Assembly (NCBI GenBank): GCA_027605045.1
Contig: JAQFWX010000071.1
Location: forward strand, 1 to 64,000
Reading direction: 5' to 3'
DNA from: Phallus indusiatus
Lineage: Eukaryota; Basidiomycota; Agaricomycetes; Phallales; Phallaceae
DNA length: 64,000 nt
The notes beneath the pieces were generated by a model that made no database searches, was not told the origin of the DNA, and saw only the letters and a program-made list of their open reading frames with translations. This document shows, in pieces, positions 33,897 through 47,152 of this stretch. The first letter of the stretch is position 1, and each line of letters begins with the position of its first letter. Position numbers and translations under genes: made by a program.

Positions 33897-36800
33897 TCAG
33901 CCAGTGCGGAACGTGGCCAGATAGAACGGCGCATCTAAAAGAATTATGAGTGAGAATATCTTTGAATGTCAAGAAAACTTGCATGATCCACGGCGTCCGA
34001 TAAAGTGACTAGATTCATATGATCCGGAACTTCACCCCCGTTCTAAACGTGGAGACAACCATATGTTATATAAGGAAAAAAGATATATAGTTGGGCATAC
34101 CATTGTGTCTTCCTCACAGAAACGTAACGCTGCACGTAATTCAAGAGGCAGCTTCGAGGGCAGTACAACAACATGCACTGGAGGAGTAAAAGGCCTCTTG
34201 TGAGCGGCGGCGGAGGCGATATTCTGCTGAAGTTTGGAATGTTTCCCAAATAAACATATTCTTAGCATACCTCAGCAAGGGTTAGAGCTAATTGAATATC
34301 GGTGCGTTTCCCCCGCGCTTCGGCTTTGATCAGAATGTAAACTTCTAATCTGCAGTCTATGACGAAGACGCCTTCCACTAATTCTCGAGCAGCAGCAGAA
34401 GGAAGAGCTTGCACCTGAATTTGAAATTTAAAATTTTTGTTCCAATTATGACCAAAATCCAACTTACTGGTGTTCTCGTCTTAGATGAATCAATAGCATA
34501 TATGCGTGCGCCTAATCTGTCCAAATGATTCCTGAATTTCCAATGATGAGCATTAGCATATCCAGCTTGTCCCAAAATCATCCAGAAGACTGAATCCTCA
34601 GAGCCTTCGTTGAACTCAATCATCGGTAATGACTTTTGCGAAATGGTGGCAGCAAATGTAAGTGCTACCTTCTGCTCATCTTCGGACGAACCGCGACCAT
34701 GCCATATATATATTGTTCCGAGAATAGATAAGCAATAACTGTAAGCAGAACATAGGTTCCATACGCCCTGAGAGACAAATAAGCTTCGAAAAATGAAAAG
34801 ATGGTCAGAATGAAAAAATCACCAAATCAATCTCATCGACAAACATACAATCACCAATCTGGTGGACGCGATGCATCGTGGTATTTTCAGCTGACCAATG
34901 GAACCGCGAACCCTGGAAGGACAAATAGTGATGAGAACCAAAGTCGATAGAGAATGCAATATAACCACACTTGTCGAGTAGCTAAGACGCCGCCCAATAC
35001 GTGTATCAGCAATGGAGGTTCCGACCCTTGAAAGCAATTTACCTAGCACAGTGTAAGTGTAAGTGATTTAGGAGGGAAAACAGTAAAAGCTGTATACAGC
35101 TTTTTTATCAAAACGTCCTGCCAGGTCAGTCGCCTTGCGTTCCTCACGGTCCCAATTCGAATTCTTTCCGCGCCAAATCCAAGCTTGGTTTGAAACAAGC
35201 TCCGAAGAATTTGATTTCGACCGATATATGACAACTATGACTTCGGTGTCGTAGAATATATTCTGTTCATGAGTAATTGGTATTATCGCTCCGTCGGATA
35301 TATTATTGACCTCAATCGATATTGCTTGTATGGTGGAATCAATTACAAATGGCGGCTCTTTTATGACTTGCTGTGGATTGAAGGGAGGAGGGAGCTTTGC
35401 CTGAAACTCTGAGAGAAATTAATACATAGATCATAGGGAAAATACGAAAGTAAAACCTAATTCCACCATTTCATCTTCATTGCTCCGTGAAGACCCCCGA
35501 ATTGCTTCTGGCAATTTGACATCTGTATCATCTAAATGCTCCGTCAGTGGCAATCTTCTGAATCGTTTCGCAAAAGATCTTTACTTTCTCCTTGATTAGT
35601 ATTTAAACCTTGAAATCCCTCTTGGAGGGTGTGAGTTAATGGTACTTGGGCCCGTTCTCGATTAAAGGCACTGCGAGATAAAGATGCTTGCGGCGTATCC
35701 GCGGGGGTCTGAACTTCAACGAGTGGAGGTAAAGTAGTTGCGGTCGCAACAGAATACCTTTCATAGCTAGATTTTCTCGTCTCGGACGAGGATGCTGGAA
35801 CAAAGTTCCGGCCCCAACGGGCAACTATAGATCTCACATCTGGTCGTGATATCTCTCCTTCATCTTGAGCGTCACGAGTTTCGACTTGTCTCTGTTCTTG
35901 TTCAGGCTGCTCACCGGTAATTTGCTCATGTTCTATCAGAGCCTGTGCCACGTCCATAACTGTTGGACGTTGTCCAGTGCTGGGTATGCGACTGTGCCGA
36001 TTAGGTGACCTAGTAGGCGATTCAACACTAGGTATATTTGCATGCTTAATTGGAGAGGTTGGTTGTGCAGGTATGGCCACAAGAACTTTCGTGACAGCAT
36101 CTTGTGGTGGGGAATCATCGATCGTACCAGATGAAGGGGGAATGAATTCGGTGGACTCTGTGAAAATTCGCTGTTTACTATCGGAGTCATTACTGCTGAT
36201 GACTGTAGTGTGCGCATGCTTTTCTTTTTTAGGCTTCTTAGGACGACCGCGAGTTGGCTAGTTTTCCCGGTTCAATCAAAAATATACAAGTAAATACATA
36301 TAATATATTTGCTCACATGATTCAATGTCGTGTTAGCCATAACAGAGGTTGACTTGTGAGTAGTGGCAGGCACTGGGGTAACAATAGGATTAGGCTCGGT
36401 CATTTTATATGCGCTTCGTCGAACATCCCCAGAAGCCATTCCAGGAAGACGGACTGGGGTCGATCCTCCAATTATTCCTTTAGAAGCGTCATTAGTAGAT
36501 CGAGTAAGAGGACTAGCCTCAAGCTTTTGAGCAGTTTTCATCTGCTCAAACGTCTTCGTCCTTTCCGTGATTGCAGGTGGTGTATTCGAAGCCGGTTGCC
36601 ACCTGTCTAATACTGAAGGACGCTTCCTCAAATCGGGAGGAGAGAAATTAGTTCGTTCTGCATGCTCGGAAGAAGACTCTTTGGAAGGAGTAACAGCCCT
36701 GACCCTTTGACCGACAAAGCCACGACCCTGTAGCTTGGTCAAGCTAGGATGGAGTTCCTCTGTTGTTGGAATGGGACGCAAAAATGCGGGGGAAGGGGAT

Positions 36801-37750
36801 GAACTCTCAGGTTTAATATTTGAAGGAGAAACGTTGACGGGAGAGTGTGAAGATCGCGCGACAGAATCCGCAGATGTAGGGCTGGGCTGAGAAAAGCTCG
36901 GTTTAGCGGGTTTTGATGCTGAAGGTGGTACCGGGGGAACATTTTGCGTTTTGGTCAAGCCTGGTAAAGGTCGACCTTGTAGAGCAGAAACACCAGTAAC
37001 TTCACTATCTTCTTTCACTGGCAGAGACCTTGTGAGACGAGGACCTGAGCCTTGGCCGCCAACAGCTTCCGCCAATGACATGACTTGTACCAACGGAGTA
37101 GGCTTCTGACCCGGACTGGTATTATTACTAACGGACAATGGCGCAACTTCAATCTTGGGCTGGGGCGATATATTAGCTGTATTCGCATTCGGTTGTGCTG
37201 GTGAAGGATGTGTAGATGTTCTTCCAAAGATTGGATGGGGACCATCGTGTTTGGGAAAATCATACAACCCCGGATCATAATTGACTTGGGGTGCAGGTTT
37301 CGTAAGGACCGGTTTAGTTGCACGCCCACCAATAAAAGCTGCTAATGAAATTGGCTCTTTTGGATCATTTGGTTTGGATTCGGAGGCCACAGAACGCTTG
37401 TTGATAACGTCTATATCTTTCGCAACTTTATTTCCGTGTTCTCCTGAGCTCTTTTGGAGTGAGGAGATCGCAGTGGAGGCATTTTTCGCTAGTATTATCG
37501 CTAAGCAAAATAACAAAGCTGAGAATCACAAGAACACACTCCAATCAACCGATGCGGTGTTTCGCCGCCTTGCTCGTTCCAACCTGGATGACTCTATCTC
37601 TTCTCGTAGTCTCCGTTCTTCGTCTTCTGCATCTCTATCGACTTCGTCCTGTATCGCTCTTACTTTAGTAGCCCATTGAGAAAAACCTGCATCAGTGGCC
37701 TTCGGTAGATCGAATGAAGTAAACCTTTTGGAAAGTGATGGGTTGTCCAT
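33897..37750 (-). CDS. DUF4045 and gelsolin-repeat protein
   Basis: A large multi-exon gene. Exon 1 (37750 to about 37540) encodes FSQWATKVRAIQDEVDRDAE and an Arg/Glu-rich helix, the conserved start I associate with fungal DUF4045 proteins. A long Ser/Pro-rich disordered region follows (about 37500-36320 and 36260-35550), with short repeats of an ISLAAFIGGRATKPV / MSLAEAVGGQGSGPRL type. The C-terminal half, spread over many small exons from 35500 to 33897, is gelsolin-like: EVIVVIYRSKSNQILRSLF, WMILGQAGYANAHHW, ARIYAIDSSK, and ALPSAAARELVEGVFVIDCR with EVYILIKAEARGKR. Gelsolin repeats bind calcium and actin, so a role in the actin cytoskeleton is likely. The stop at 33897 follows PDHMNLVTLSDAVDHA. 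Exact internal exon limits are uncertain. Confidence 0.75.
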
Positions 37751-38443
37751 GTTCGAGTATTTTCAATGTATTGTTCGGGGGGTCTGGAGCTAAGGCTGGG
37801 TGAAGGGTGGAAAGCAGTTGTATGCCCGTGAAAGTCGAGACTTTAGGCAGGCGATAGCCTGGGATCAAGAAGTCCCTTGGGCTATTATGTTATACGGCCC
37901 GTCTGCATTGGCGACGCGAACTTTGAAATTCTTCCTAATCTACTTGACGTCACAACTTTGCCAATAGTACTGGTCTTTAAAGCTGCAGTAATCTAACCGA
38001 AAATGAATTGGGTTTGACAACATTCGTTTAATTCGGTTGAAAGAAAAAAAAGAACCAATTATAATAGAACAGAAGTGTTGAACAGTACTGCTATTCACAA
38101 CACAATACACACGATAACTGCAGTGTAAATGCTTGATTTATGTAATGCATAGAATTGCCCAAAGTTTGAATGAAAGCCATGGCAGAAAAGTGAAATAAAA
38201 ACGTTCATGAATGCAGGATACGAGAGAAATTAGGACAAAACCATTTGAGGTCAGCAAGCCCTACATATACAATTCGGTGTCGCTGCCGTGGGGGAATATG
38301 GAGAAGGCAATAAGATAGAATTATGCCACAGAGCAAGAGGATGCCTTGGTTTAAGGTCAGACACTAATTGAATGCGGGAAAAAGATATGAATACATACAA
38401 CATGATCGAAAGACAGTTCACTATATTACAAGAGAGAGAAAAA
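37751..38443. other. Intergenic region, 693 bp
   Basis: This holds the promoter of the gelsolin-like gene and the 3' flank of the RhoGAP gene, both on the minus strand. It is AT-rich near 38000-38230. No gene or repeat is seen. Confidence 0.4.
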
Positions 38444-41400
38444 TCAGTCAAAGCCTTTGTCGACACCAGAAGTTATCGATAATACAGCGCTGGCCCAGTC
38501 TTCTTCTTCAAAGGATGATTTTCGTAAATGAAAGCTAATATGAGGCGGAGGGGAGTGTGCTGATGACCCAAGCGACAAAGATTTGGACCCAGATCCGGGT
38601 GCCAAGTCTCTCAGCGAAAAGGACAAATCACGCTCTTGGAAGGTGTTCGCTTTATCAGAATCTGAAGCCGAAACCGTGGAGCCCTCAGCAGACGACGAGA
38701 GAAGGGAGTCAATAATAGTCGGCGAAGATTGCAAGTAGGTATCATCGAAGTTCTCGTCCGCCCTTGTGAAAACAGTAGCAGGGGAATGGGTGTCAGATGG
38801 ACTGTTAAGAGTAAAAAAATCGTTCGAAGAAAGAAGATATTCAGTTGTTGGACGGTGAGACGATGTCGTTACAAGATTACTTGTTGGCTGTAACAGCTGC
38901 GACTCAGTTGGCCCTGACTGAGACGGGAGAATCGGTAGTGTAGGCTGCGAAACTGCGACAGGTCGGGGATGTAAAGAAGCAGTAAAAGATGTCGGAGGGG
39001 GTGATGGTAATGATACTGAGCCAAACGTTTGGGTGAAAGCTGGTGGAGACGAAATAGTTCCTTCTTGTGTCGTAGAAACACGAAAAACGTCCTCCCATCC
39101 CAGACTACTCTCACCGCTATCCATTCCCAGGCTGAGCGTAGGAGGCGTATCACCTACGACTGCCGTCTTTGGGATGGTGGATGGAGGTTGTACCTCTTCC
39201 CATTCACTCCCGCTTCCCACATTCTGAAACAAAATTGGCCCAGATATAGTAGGCGTTCTTGATCGAGGTGAAGAGGACGAAGTCGACCCACTTGATCCAT
39301 GCTTCAAATTAAATAACAGATTTAATGACGGACGACGTCCCATTCGTTTAGAAGGTGACGATGATGTAGAAGGACTGTCCTCCTCTGAAGTTATATTATC
39401 GAATGTTTTCGAATTACGTTGAGCGAGGCTGATGGTAAGTTTCTTAAGTGAGCTCGGTGACACTGGAGCTTGAGCTGCGTCTGGATGCGAAGCGCCGATA
39501 GAAGGAAACACTACGCTGGGAATAGAGGCACCCGAGGAACCAAGAAGAGATGGGCTTGATAGAGACCCTATACGATCCATGCGACGTTGCTTCGAATGCG
39601 ACGATTTGTTGGCTTTGGGGGCGGCACCGCGAACGTTTATCATAGGTTGCTCAGATGATGGTATTGCAACTCTACGGGCTGTAATAGCTGCAGAAAAAGC
39701 CGAAAGCGAGGTAGGCGTGCGAGGCGAAGCAGGCAACGACTTATCAAAGTTGTAATGTTGATCTGCGAGTGGAGAAGATGATTTGGGAGATTGATTAGGC
39801 GGAGTCCTATGAAAACGAGCGGTATTGTTATTAGGACGGATAGCAAGACTCATCCCAGTCTCAATATCCGCATCGCCTTCAGAAGACAGTAGTGACACTT
39901 GTGAGACAGTCTGAGAATTTGAATTCGGCTGTTCCATCGATTCCGTAGAATGAAGAGATACCATTGAATCCGAATACGGTAGCGTTTGGTTACCTTCCGA
40001 AACCGACGGTGAAGAACTCGAACTGACACTGACAAGGTTATCTGGACCACTCAGCTTATCCTTGGCCTCGTGCAGGTTCAGTGGAGGCACTGGTATACGC
40101 CGAACTTGCTGTCGATGTTTGTCCTCTCTTGTTTTCGAGGAAGGTATTAAAATAACATCATCATCTGCAGATATCTCCAAGTTTCGCTCATTAGGTCCTT
40201 TGTCTACTCCATCATTTGGTAAAGATTCCGCAACTTTCGCATCAGTCAAGCAGGTCGAATCTTCCACCGTGCTCTCTTCTTCCTGACTGTTCATTCCTGT
40301 TTCTTCAACAGTTTGACTTTGATTATCGTCAGAAAGCTTGTGCACATATGCCGCGTCATCATCCTCTTCTTGCGAGCTTTCATCTTCGCTTGCCTGATCT
40401 TGCTGTGTACCGGGAAGCTCCGACTTCGTGCTAGACTTCGTGTGGCTCTCCGAGGGTTCTTCCCAAACCGATGGAACATCACATAATACCCTCAAAAGGG
40501 TCGGCGACATACTCAGACTAGGACAAAACACGAGCAATAGATTGCTTAAGGGCATTTTCGTTATGGAATGGTTCGCCGCAGTCGCACGAATAAGCTCCAC
40601 AACCGTTAAAAGCAAGTCATAATTCTCTTTGGGGAGGCGGGATACGAGATCGCGAATAGTGTTGGTAAGCGTCTGACTAGGAGCACGAAGCGTCGAAGTG
40701 TTAGGCAACGTAAAAGTTGAGAGCGACGGGGGTTTACGAAGAAGAGGTCGGTTAACGATAGTCATGTTTGCTGGAGTTATAGGACTTGTCGCTTTCCCTG
40801 TCATGTGCGACCCACCTATACGACTATTTTCGGCATTGATGGCATTATCAAACAGGGGATTTAATGTTCGTGTCAGAATCACGTCGGGAACTAGTAAATT
40901 GATTAAGTAAATTAAATCGGTTTCATTTGACCAGACTTTTGACATACGTTCACGAAGATATGCTTTGAATACCGATGCGACAGCATGTGGATCCAAATCG
41001 GCGGGTGGACAATCAGTAATGTCATAATCAGCTCCTAGACACCTATTAGACAACGGCGGTAAAATGAAGTCAACAAAAAATTGATACAAACCTCCATCAA
41101 AATCACTCCTCAAGCGCGCGACATGTCCTGCACGTCCAGATATCCTATTATGCAAAGAGATATATTAGTATGAATATATTAAGATTTTGACAGAGAAGAC
41201 GAGAGCACGGCCAAGATATAAGAAAAATCACTCCAGACATACCTGAACAATCCCTCTTCTTCCAAACCCCACCTATGCAAATGCTGCACACAACGGTAAA
41301 TTAAAGCAGGAATCATTCGGGCGGCGAGAGGATCATTCAAAGATGACGCAGTTGTCTTTGTGTCCTTAACGCACTCCCATAATTCCCTCTTGAAAACCAA

Positions 41401-43371
41401 GCCTGATGGAGCACGCGGCGGGCGAACAAGTCTCGGGCGTGAGCCCAATGAGGAGAAACTACTAGGCGTATCGCGCCCATCCCGCTCAGATGACGATCTC
41501 GAGCCTTGGGATTGAGAGGGAATAGACCATGAACCAGAACCATTGGGCGATCGTTTTGCGTTAAACGCGGACGGACCATGGCTAAAACTTCGGTCTTGCC
41601 CTACTGGATATAATTGCATCGGTGATCCACTTATAGGACTCGGATGGTGATAACTAGAAGTATCGGAACCCGAACCAGACCCAGTATGTGAACTCGCCCC
41701 TCCCCATACTCTTCCAACCTTCTCGTAGGCTTTCTTACCCAGACCCAAGGCCTTGGCACCAGCATTATTTGTGAGCGATGTAGCTGCTTGACGGATATGA
41801 CCCGCTGAGCTTGATAGAGACGAATTGGAGGGCGATCGCACACGACTTTGCATCTGACGAACATAGCTCACAGCATTTAAATCTGTTATACTTGCGTCAG
41901 ATGTAAGAGGTGTTCTGATATGGGTTGAGCTATAGCCGGTGGACGACGTAGAAAGTAATGAGGGGGATGACGTTGACGCCTGAGCGACCGGAGACGGAGA
42001 AGGCGAGGGTGTACGATGAGAAGGATTGGCCCATGCTGCTAGACGACCTCGTAAATTGTTGTTTTTCGGAGGATGAATGACAATCGAAGCAGGGGAAATA
42101 CCACATCCTTGATTGGTAATTGGTGTATCGGTTGCATTAGCTGCCGAAGCGAATGAAGTAAAAGGTACAGAGTTGGTTGATGCATGAGAAGAAGATACAT
42201 GGGGATGATAGTGATGCAGTTGGGAAGGATGATGTTTCTGAGTCGATGAAGTACTTGGTATAGTCAATGATAGTGATCTTCGCTTCGCTTGCTTATCAGG
42301 AGCAGTACTAGGTCGTTCATGACGCTGACTGGAAGGCGAGACGGTTGTTGAAGCGGGTGCCGAGGGAGGGGGTCGAGGTTGTAAAGCGGGTTCCCACACA
42401 ATGTCCTCCTCGTCTATGTATTCGGCGGTGTTGTTACCGGCGAGATAGGCACTAACACGCCTACTCTCAGACGGTGTCCCAGTACTGGTAGCAGGTCTGA
42501 CAGTGTGACCACTATCCATTGTCGAGTCGCTACGTCTCCAACGTTCTTTAGTTTCTTCCGAAGCAGAAAAAGGTGTTCCGGAACGCTCGGGATGATCGGA
42601 ACTTGAAGAGGCGAGACCCTTCAGCTGTTCAGAGGCAGCGACGACCGTGCTTGATGGTGAAGAGGGTAACGATGACTTGATATTACTGGGCTGCTTTAAC
42701 CGTGGTTTGGGAGGAGGCAATGGAGGGAGATGGACTGTCTCCGACATCACAGAACGTGATGGCAAGTGCATTTGTACCTGAGACTGCAGCTGGGAAGGAG
42801 TATGGGAAGGTGATGCAGGGGAAGATTTCGATAATGGAGGGGTAGACAAAGAGGTTGAAGAATGTGTTGTACTAGGATTTAGTTTAATATTATTACTATT
42901 GTAGTTACTGTTATGATTATTAGCTTGCGAATGTTTTTTGGCATTAAATATGTTCATGGAAAGTTTTGCGGACGAGGGCTGGGATGAAGGAGTGGACTGA
43001 GGCTCTGCTGGCCATGGATTGTTCAACGGACTGCTCGGAAGAGAAGGAGAATTAACTGGAGATATCACAGCCAGTAGCGAGCTGGCATCCTGGGACTGTT
43101 TGCGACGTTTCCCAAACGCCCTTTTGATCTTTTGGGTTGTCGAGGCCGTAGAGGTAACGATGCCCGACTGAAAAGGGGTTTGCTGGAGTGACGCTGACGA
43201 CGGGGTCGAGGAGGGGCTTGCGGCAATATTATATTGAGAGATATCGCCTCGAGGCATCGAGTTGTCAGATTGTGAATCGTCGAGAACGAAAAGAGAGGAC
43301 TTCGAGGAACTGAAGCTGGAAGACGATCCAATAGAGGACGGGGTGAAAGTGACGACTCGATCACTGTTCAT
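38444..43371 (-). CDS. Large RhoGAP-domain protein
   Basis: Exons 43371-41243, 41144-41092 and 41034-38444 join in phase to give 1590 residues. The RhoGAP domain lies at about residues 655-890. It starts FKRELWECVKDT, and the catalytic arginine finger is Arg710 in EEGLFRISGR, whose codon is split by intron 1. Then come DYDITDCPPADLDPHAVASV, FKAYLRE, LPKENYDLLLTVVELI and the N-terminal-Asn-type segment MPLSNLLLVFCPSLSM. It should switch off a Rho/Cdc42-type GTPase and so influence polarity or septation. Both flanks, ~650 and ~700 residues, are Ser/Thr/Pro-rich and disordered. The C-terminus contains FEEEDWASAVLSI, shared with the protein at 31984-33001. No BAR, PH or FCH domain is visible. Confidence 0.9.
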
Positions 43372-43618
43372 GCCCTCTAATTGTCGCGAAAAAAAGCTGT
43401 GTGTATCGTCGTTGTCGACGTGGATGATGATGATGAATGATGGACGTGTGTGGACAAGTCTATTTTGCTCGGCACTGGGGTCTCAACTCAGGTTTTGCAC
43501 ATGGCATCCCTGTCACTACTACGGTCACACCGCTGAGACGATGATAATTATGGTAATATCTAAATTTATCAAGTAGGACAATGGAAATGAAAAAATCTAT
43601 CAGCAACTCCAGAATCTC

Positions 43619-45120
43619 CTAGACAGCATTCAGCAACTCCTTTACTGTCTCATATGTGAAAAATCTTGGCTCGCAGTTGAGTGAAGTCGATTAAAGTAAA
43701 GAAGATGCACTTACGACGTAGCAATGCTTGGCGCGACTTTAACTACAAGAGATCAGAAGAGTTGATATTAAGATAAGAAAAGGGCAATGCAAAGCCAGTA
43801 CTCACGAAGATTTGGCCACAATCCGCGATAGAGACCGATAAACCCTTCGTTCTTGATGATCTCTTGCAGTGCTTCCAAGGCACCATTGTATTTATACCCA
43901 AGTGCACCATGGCCCATCCCTACTACTTGCATCTTCCGTCGTAAAACATCAAAGGGATACGTTAGCGTCTGGGAGATCGATCCTAAAAAAATCTTTAGAT
44001 ACGTTTGTTGCTCCATGGCGACTACTTTACCCGCCAGTGCACCGCACGCTAATTTTCTCACAACAGTAGCCTTGCCCGGGGGTGTGATAACGCCCCGTAA
44101 AGCCTCATAAGCGGCGAAATTTATCCCAACATATGGTGCGACGCCCATAGCAGTGGTAATCAATCCTCTATACAACGCACGGACACCACCTTCCTCACGC
44201 ATGACCTTCAGTGTCATGCCCCAAATTCCGAGATCAGCCGTCCTCCGTGCCCCAGCGACCATGTCGCCAGAAATGGCAGCTGCAGCAGTATGATATCCCG
44301 ACCGAGCGCCAGCAGCCAGAGATGCGTTGGCTTGATTCTGTAGTGGTAGCGACGCTGATGCAATGCTCAACCGCGACCTCACAAGGTCAAGAGGATACGT
44401 GGTGCATACCGACGTGATGCCTGCCAAGGCACCTGCCGCAAGACGTGTTGGTGTATCCAAGGGCCGCGATCCTTGACGGGTGAACATCTGCAGAGAAAAA
44501 ATCACTCAATAAATATAGAAATAAAAACCGAAACTAATGCGCAGTTCATCGGCTAAAACTAATTCTCACTTTTTTCAGCTGCTCATAGCTAAAGACAAAT
44601 GTATCACTTTCTTCAATAGCCTCGAACGAAAGATGTTTCGATATAACTCACGTCGTAAATTGGACCGCACTGTACGGTACAATCCTCAAGCAATTGATCC
44701 CATTGCCCCTCATAAACCCTTTGAATCCTTCTTCCCTCCACATTCTAACAAGACTTGCCCACACACCCCGATACTGTCCTGATCCAGATTTTGGTTGGAC
44801 TTGCCTTAAGAAATTCGGATAAGGATGATGTGCATGCAATCAGGCTTAACGGTAGCAACCTACTGAATAATTTTGAGACGCTCTAAAGGACTGACAACCG
44901 TGCGCGATGTAGCACCAGCGATACCGCCTGCAATGAAATACGATGACACTTGCGGATCCACAAAGCTCATTACGGAGCGTTTCGAGCTACCCGCTGAGCC
45001 AGATACTGGTGATGCGGGTGTTGAGATGGTCTTCGACACATCGCTTTGTGATCTGACCTCTTCTACGCGACTCTGTTCTCCAGAAGATGAAGATGAAGGC
45101 GAATTAGCAATAGCAGCCAT
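43619..45120 (-). CDS. Mitochondrial carrier family transporter (YPR011C/SLC25A42-like)
   Basis: A solute carrier of the inner mitochondrial membrane with three tandem repeats. The N-terminal 55 residues are Ser-rich. Repeat 1: YFIAGGIAGATSRTVVSPLE (PxE in place of PxD) and later FMRGNGINCLRIVPYSAVQF. Repeat 2: LAAGALAGITSVCTTYPLDL with GLITTAMGVAPYVGINF. Repeat 3: SISQTLTYPFDVLRRKMQV ending GLYRGLWPNL, then VKVAPSIATS and a last exon FFTYETVKELLN. The NGINCLRIVPYSAVQF segment places it with the yeast YPR011C (sulfated adenosine nucleotides) and human SLC25A42 (coenzyme A) type, so an adenine-containing substrate is likely. There are about six exons. It is divergent from dynamitin. Confidence 0.88.
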
Positions 45121-45408
45121 TTTGAAGAGAAATCAAAGGGAGGAGGTGCGAGAGGGGAGGAGTAAGGGTATAATAATTATTAGAAGTCCATGCAACAAGG
45201 CCTTCGCGTTAGGAGATGATGAGTGGAGTCAGAAAAAACAACACAAAAACGATTTCAGCAGTGCTGCCGTGGTGGCCGTGGCTTCGGAGGTTGCCGTGGT
45301 GGCCGTGGCTTCGGAGGTTGCCGAAGCCCACAACTGTTACGTTGATCCCCGACTGTCACTGTCCTTGTGAGTTGCTATTTAGTGCACCCGCACCGCACAC
45401 CGACAGCA
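45121..45408. repeat. Shared promoter of carrier and dynamitin genes with 27-bp tandem duplication
   Basis: The 288-base divergent interval contains two adjacent, apparently identical copies of a 27-base GC-rich unit at about 45268-45321. The unit includes GTGGCCGTGGCTTCGGAGG. It could hold a duplicated regulatory site, but the function is unknown. Confidence 0.6.
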
Positions 45409-46934
45409 ATGAGTGCTGCAGCCAAATACTCTGGTCTTCCCGATATCGTAAGCTTTATTTTCTGTCTCCAGGTGATACACGCCCTTTCCTGACTGTTCTT
45501 GTCTCTTTCAAAAATAGGACACCGCTCCTGACGTCTATGAAACACCTGACACATTCACCAGTGTCCATGAGGATGTGCGCGTGTTGCACCAGTGCGAAAA
45601 AACTTTATGTTGACTTTCTCTTCTTCAGGGAAATTCGAGCGAAGATGACATTCTTTCGCGTCCAATAGGACGAGGACGAGGCACCGACGATGCAAAACCT
45701 CCATCAAAAGAAGAATTAGACGATGCATCATTGCTCTCTATGGACGCAGCAACGAAGAAGTTTCGTGCCGCCGAAAAGAAACGTTGGTTTAGTGTTCCAT
45801 TGCCAGTTAGATTTTTTTTCATTCTTGAAATTTGGTCAATAGATCACCGTCCGCGACTGACATACACCTATCCACCTTCCCCAACCTCCAACTCGCCACC
45901 GTCTTCTCCAAATTCAAAATTGCGTCCTCCACCTGTATCAGTCCGTCTCCGAATGCTCCAGCATGAACTTGCTTCTCTTGAAACGGAATTGTCAGACCCA
46001 TCAAATCCAGCTCTTCACGAGGCCAATGGTGAATTAGCAGATCCTGGGAACCTCATGAAAGGTTTATTGGACGTTCGAAAGCGTCTCGAAAGAGTATCTA
46101 AACCTCACGAAGGCCGAGGAAGACTCATTGAGAAAGTTCTGAACCCAAGTTCAACAACCGCGCGACCTGAATATACCACGGAGAAGAAAGATACCCCGGC
46201 AAAAGACACGCGATCTGGTGCGCTCGATTTAGCAAGTATAGATAACCGTGTTAGCGAATTAGAATCGCTCATTGGATCGTCGAGCACAACTCTAGACGAG
46301 GTTTGTGACTTAATATCTCATACTCTCTTACAACTTACTCAAAATCATACAGTCATCGCCTCTTCCAGCTCCGCTATTACCACTGATCACACGGCTCAAC
46401 TCCCAACTAACCTTACTTACTCAACCCCGACATATCGATTCTATATCACGACGTCTAAAACTTCTTCTATCCGATCTCGAGCGCGTCTCAGCGGCTTCGG
46501 GAAACACAAACGGCAGTATTCCACTCGGTGCAGGCACGACAAGCCTATCGCAAAGCCAAGGCAAACGTCATAATCAACCAGCTGACCACCAAACTCAATC
46601 GGACACCCAAAACTCGGCATCATCGAGCGTACGCGATACCTTACTACCAACCCTGACGCGTCTCTCGCCTCTTCTGCCTCACATCCCTCAAGTTCTTTCC
46701 CGATTACGAACACTCTCTACGCTTCATAATGATGCGGCTGCTTTTCAGGCGACTCTGAAAAGTATGGAAGAAGAGGAGCGAAGAATTAAGAATGTTCTTA
46801 ATGATCTTGAAAGGGCTGTTGATGCGGTTGAAACGAGTTTGCAAGAAAATAGTGTAGTTATTTCTGGGAATGTCGCGGGACTCGAGAAACGAGTTGAGGA
46901 GTTGGGAAGAAGAATGGAAGACTTGGGAAAATAA
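45409..46934 (+). CDS. DCTN2: Dynamitin (dynactin subunit 2)
   Basis: Dynamitin (p50, Jnm1) links the dynactin shoulder to the Arp1 filament and supports dynein-driven transport and nuclear migration. Exons 45409-45447, 45518-45574, 45629-45782, 45843-46300 and 46353-46934 close in phase to 429 residues. The N-terminus matches the family (KYSGLPDI, DTAPDVYETPDTFTSV). The middle has LRMLQHELASLETELSDP, a predicted coiled coil. After the last intron come SSPLPAPLLPLITRLNSQLT, LLTQPRHIDSISRRLKLLLS and DLERVSAASG, which are highly typical. The C-terminus is a coiled coil ending VAGLEKRVEELGRRMEDLGK. Length is close to other fungal dynamitins. The donor at 45783 (GTTGGT) is non-consensus. Confidence 0.93.
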
Positions 46935-47058
46935 TACCATTGTACACTAAAACATTTATATTTGCAATGACAATAATTCGAAAAAAAGAAATTTCAAATA
47001 TAAGCCAAACAATGTGGCGCGCATGTTCAAGATGGATGTCTGTGTCTCAAAAAAAGTT

Positions 47059-47152
47059 CGACGCCTGTGAGATTCGAACTCACGTGTGCAAAGCACATTC
47101 GCTATACTACAGTAATAGCAGGCGAACCCGGTAACCACTGCGGCAAAGCGTC
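47059..47152 (-). tRNA. tRNA-Ser(GCT) with an anticodon-loop intron
   Basis: On the minus strand all arms pair. The acceptor is GACGCTT/AGGCGTC, with CCG/CGG in the D arm and TTCGC/GCGAA for the anticodon stem. The long variable arm TGTGC/GCACA is typical of tRNA-Ser, and the T arm is GTGAG/CTCAC around TTCGAAT. The anticodon loop begins CTGCTA, giving anticodon GCT. The loop is 19 bases, so an intron of about 12 bases follows position 37. The discriminator base is G. Confidence 0.93.
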
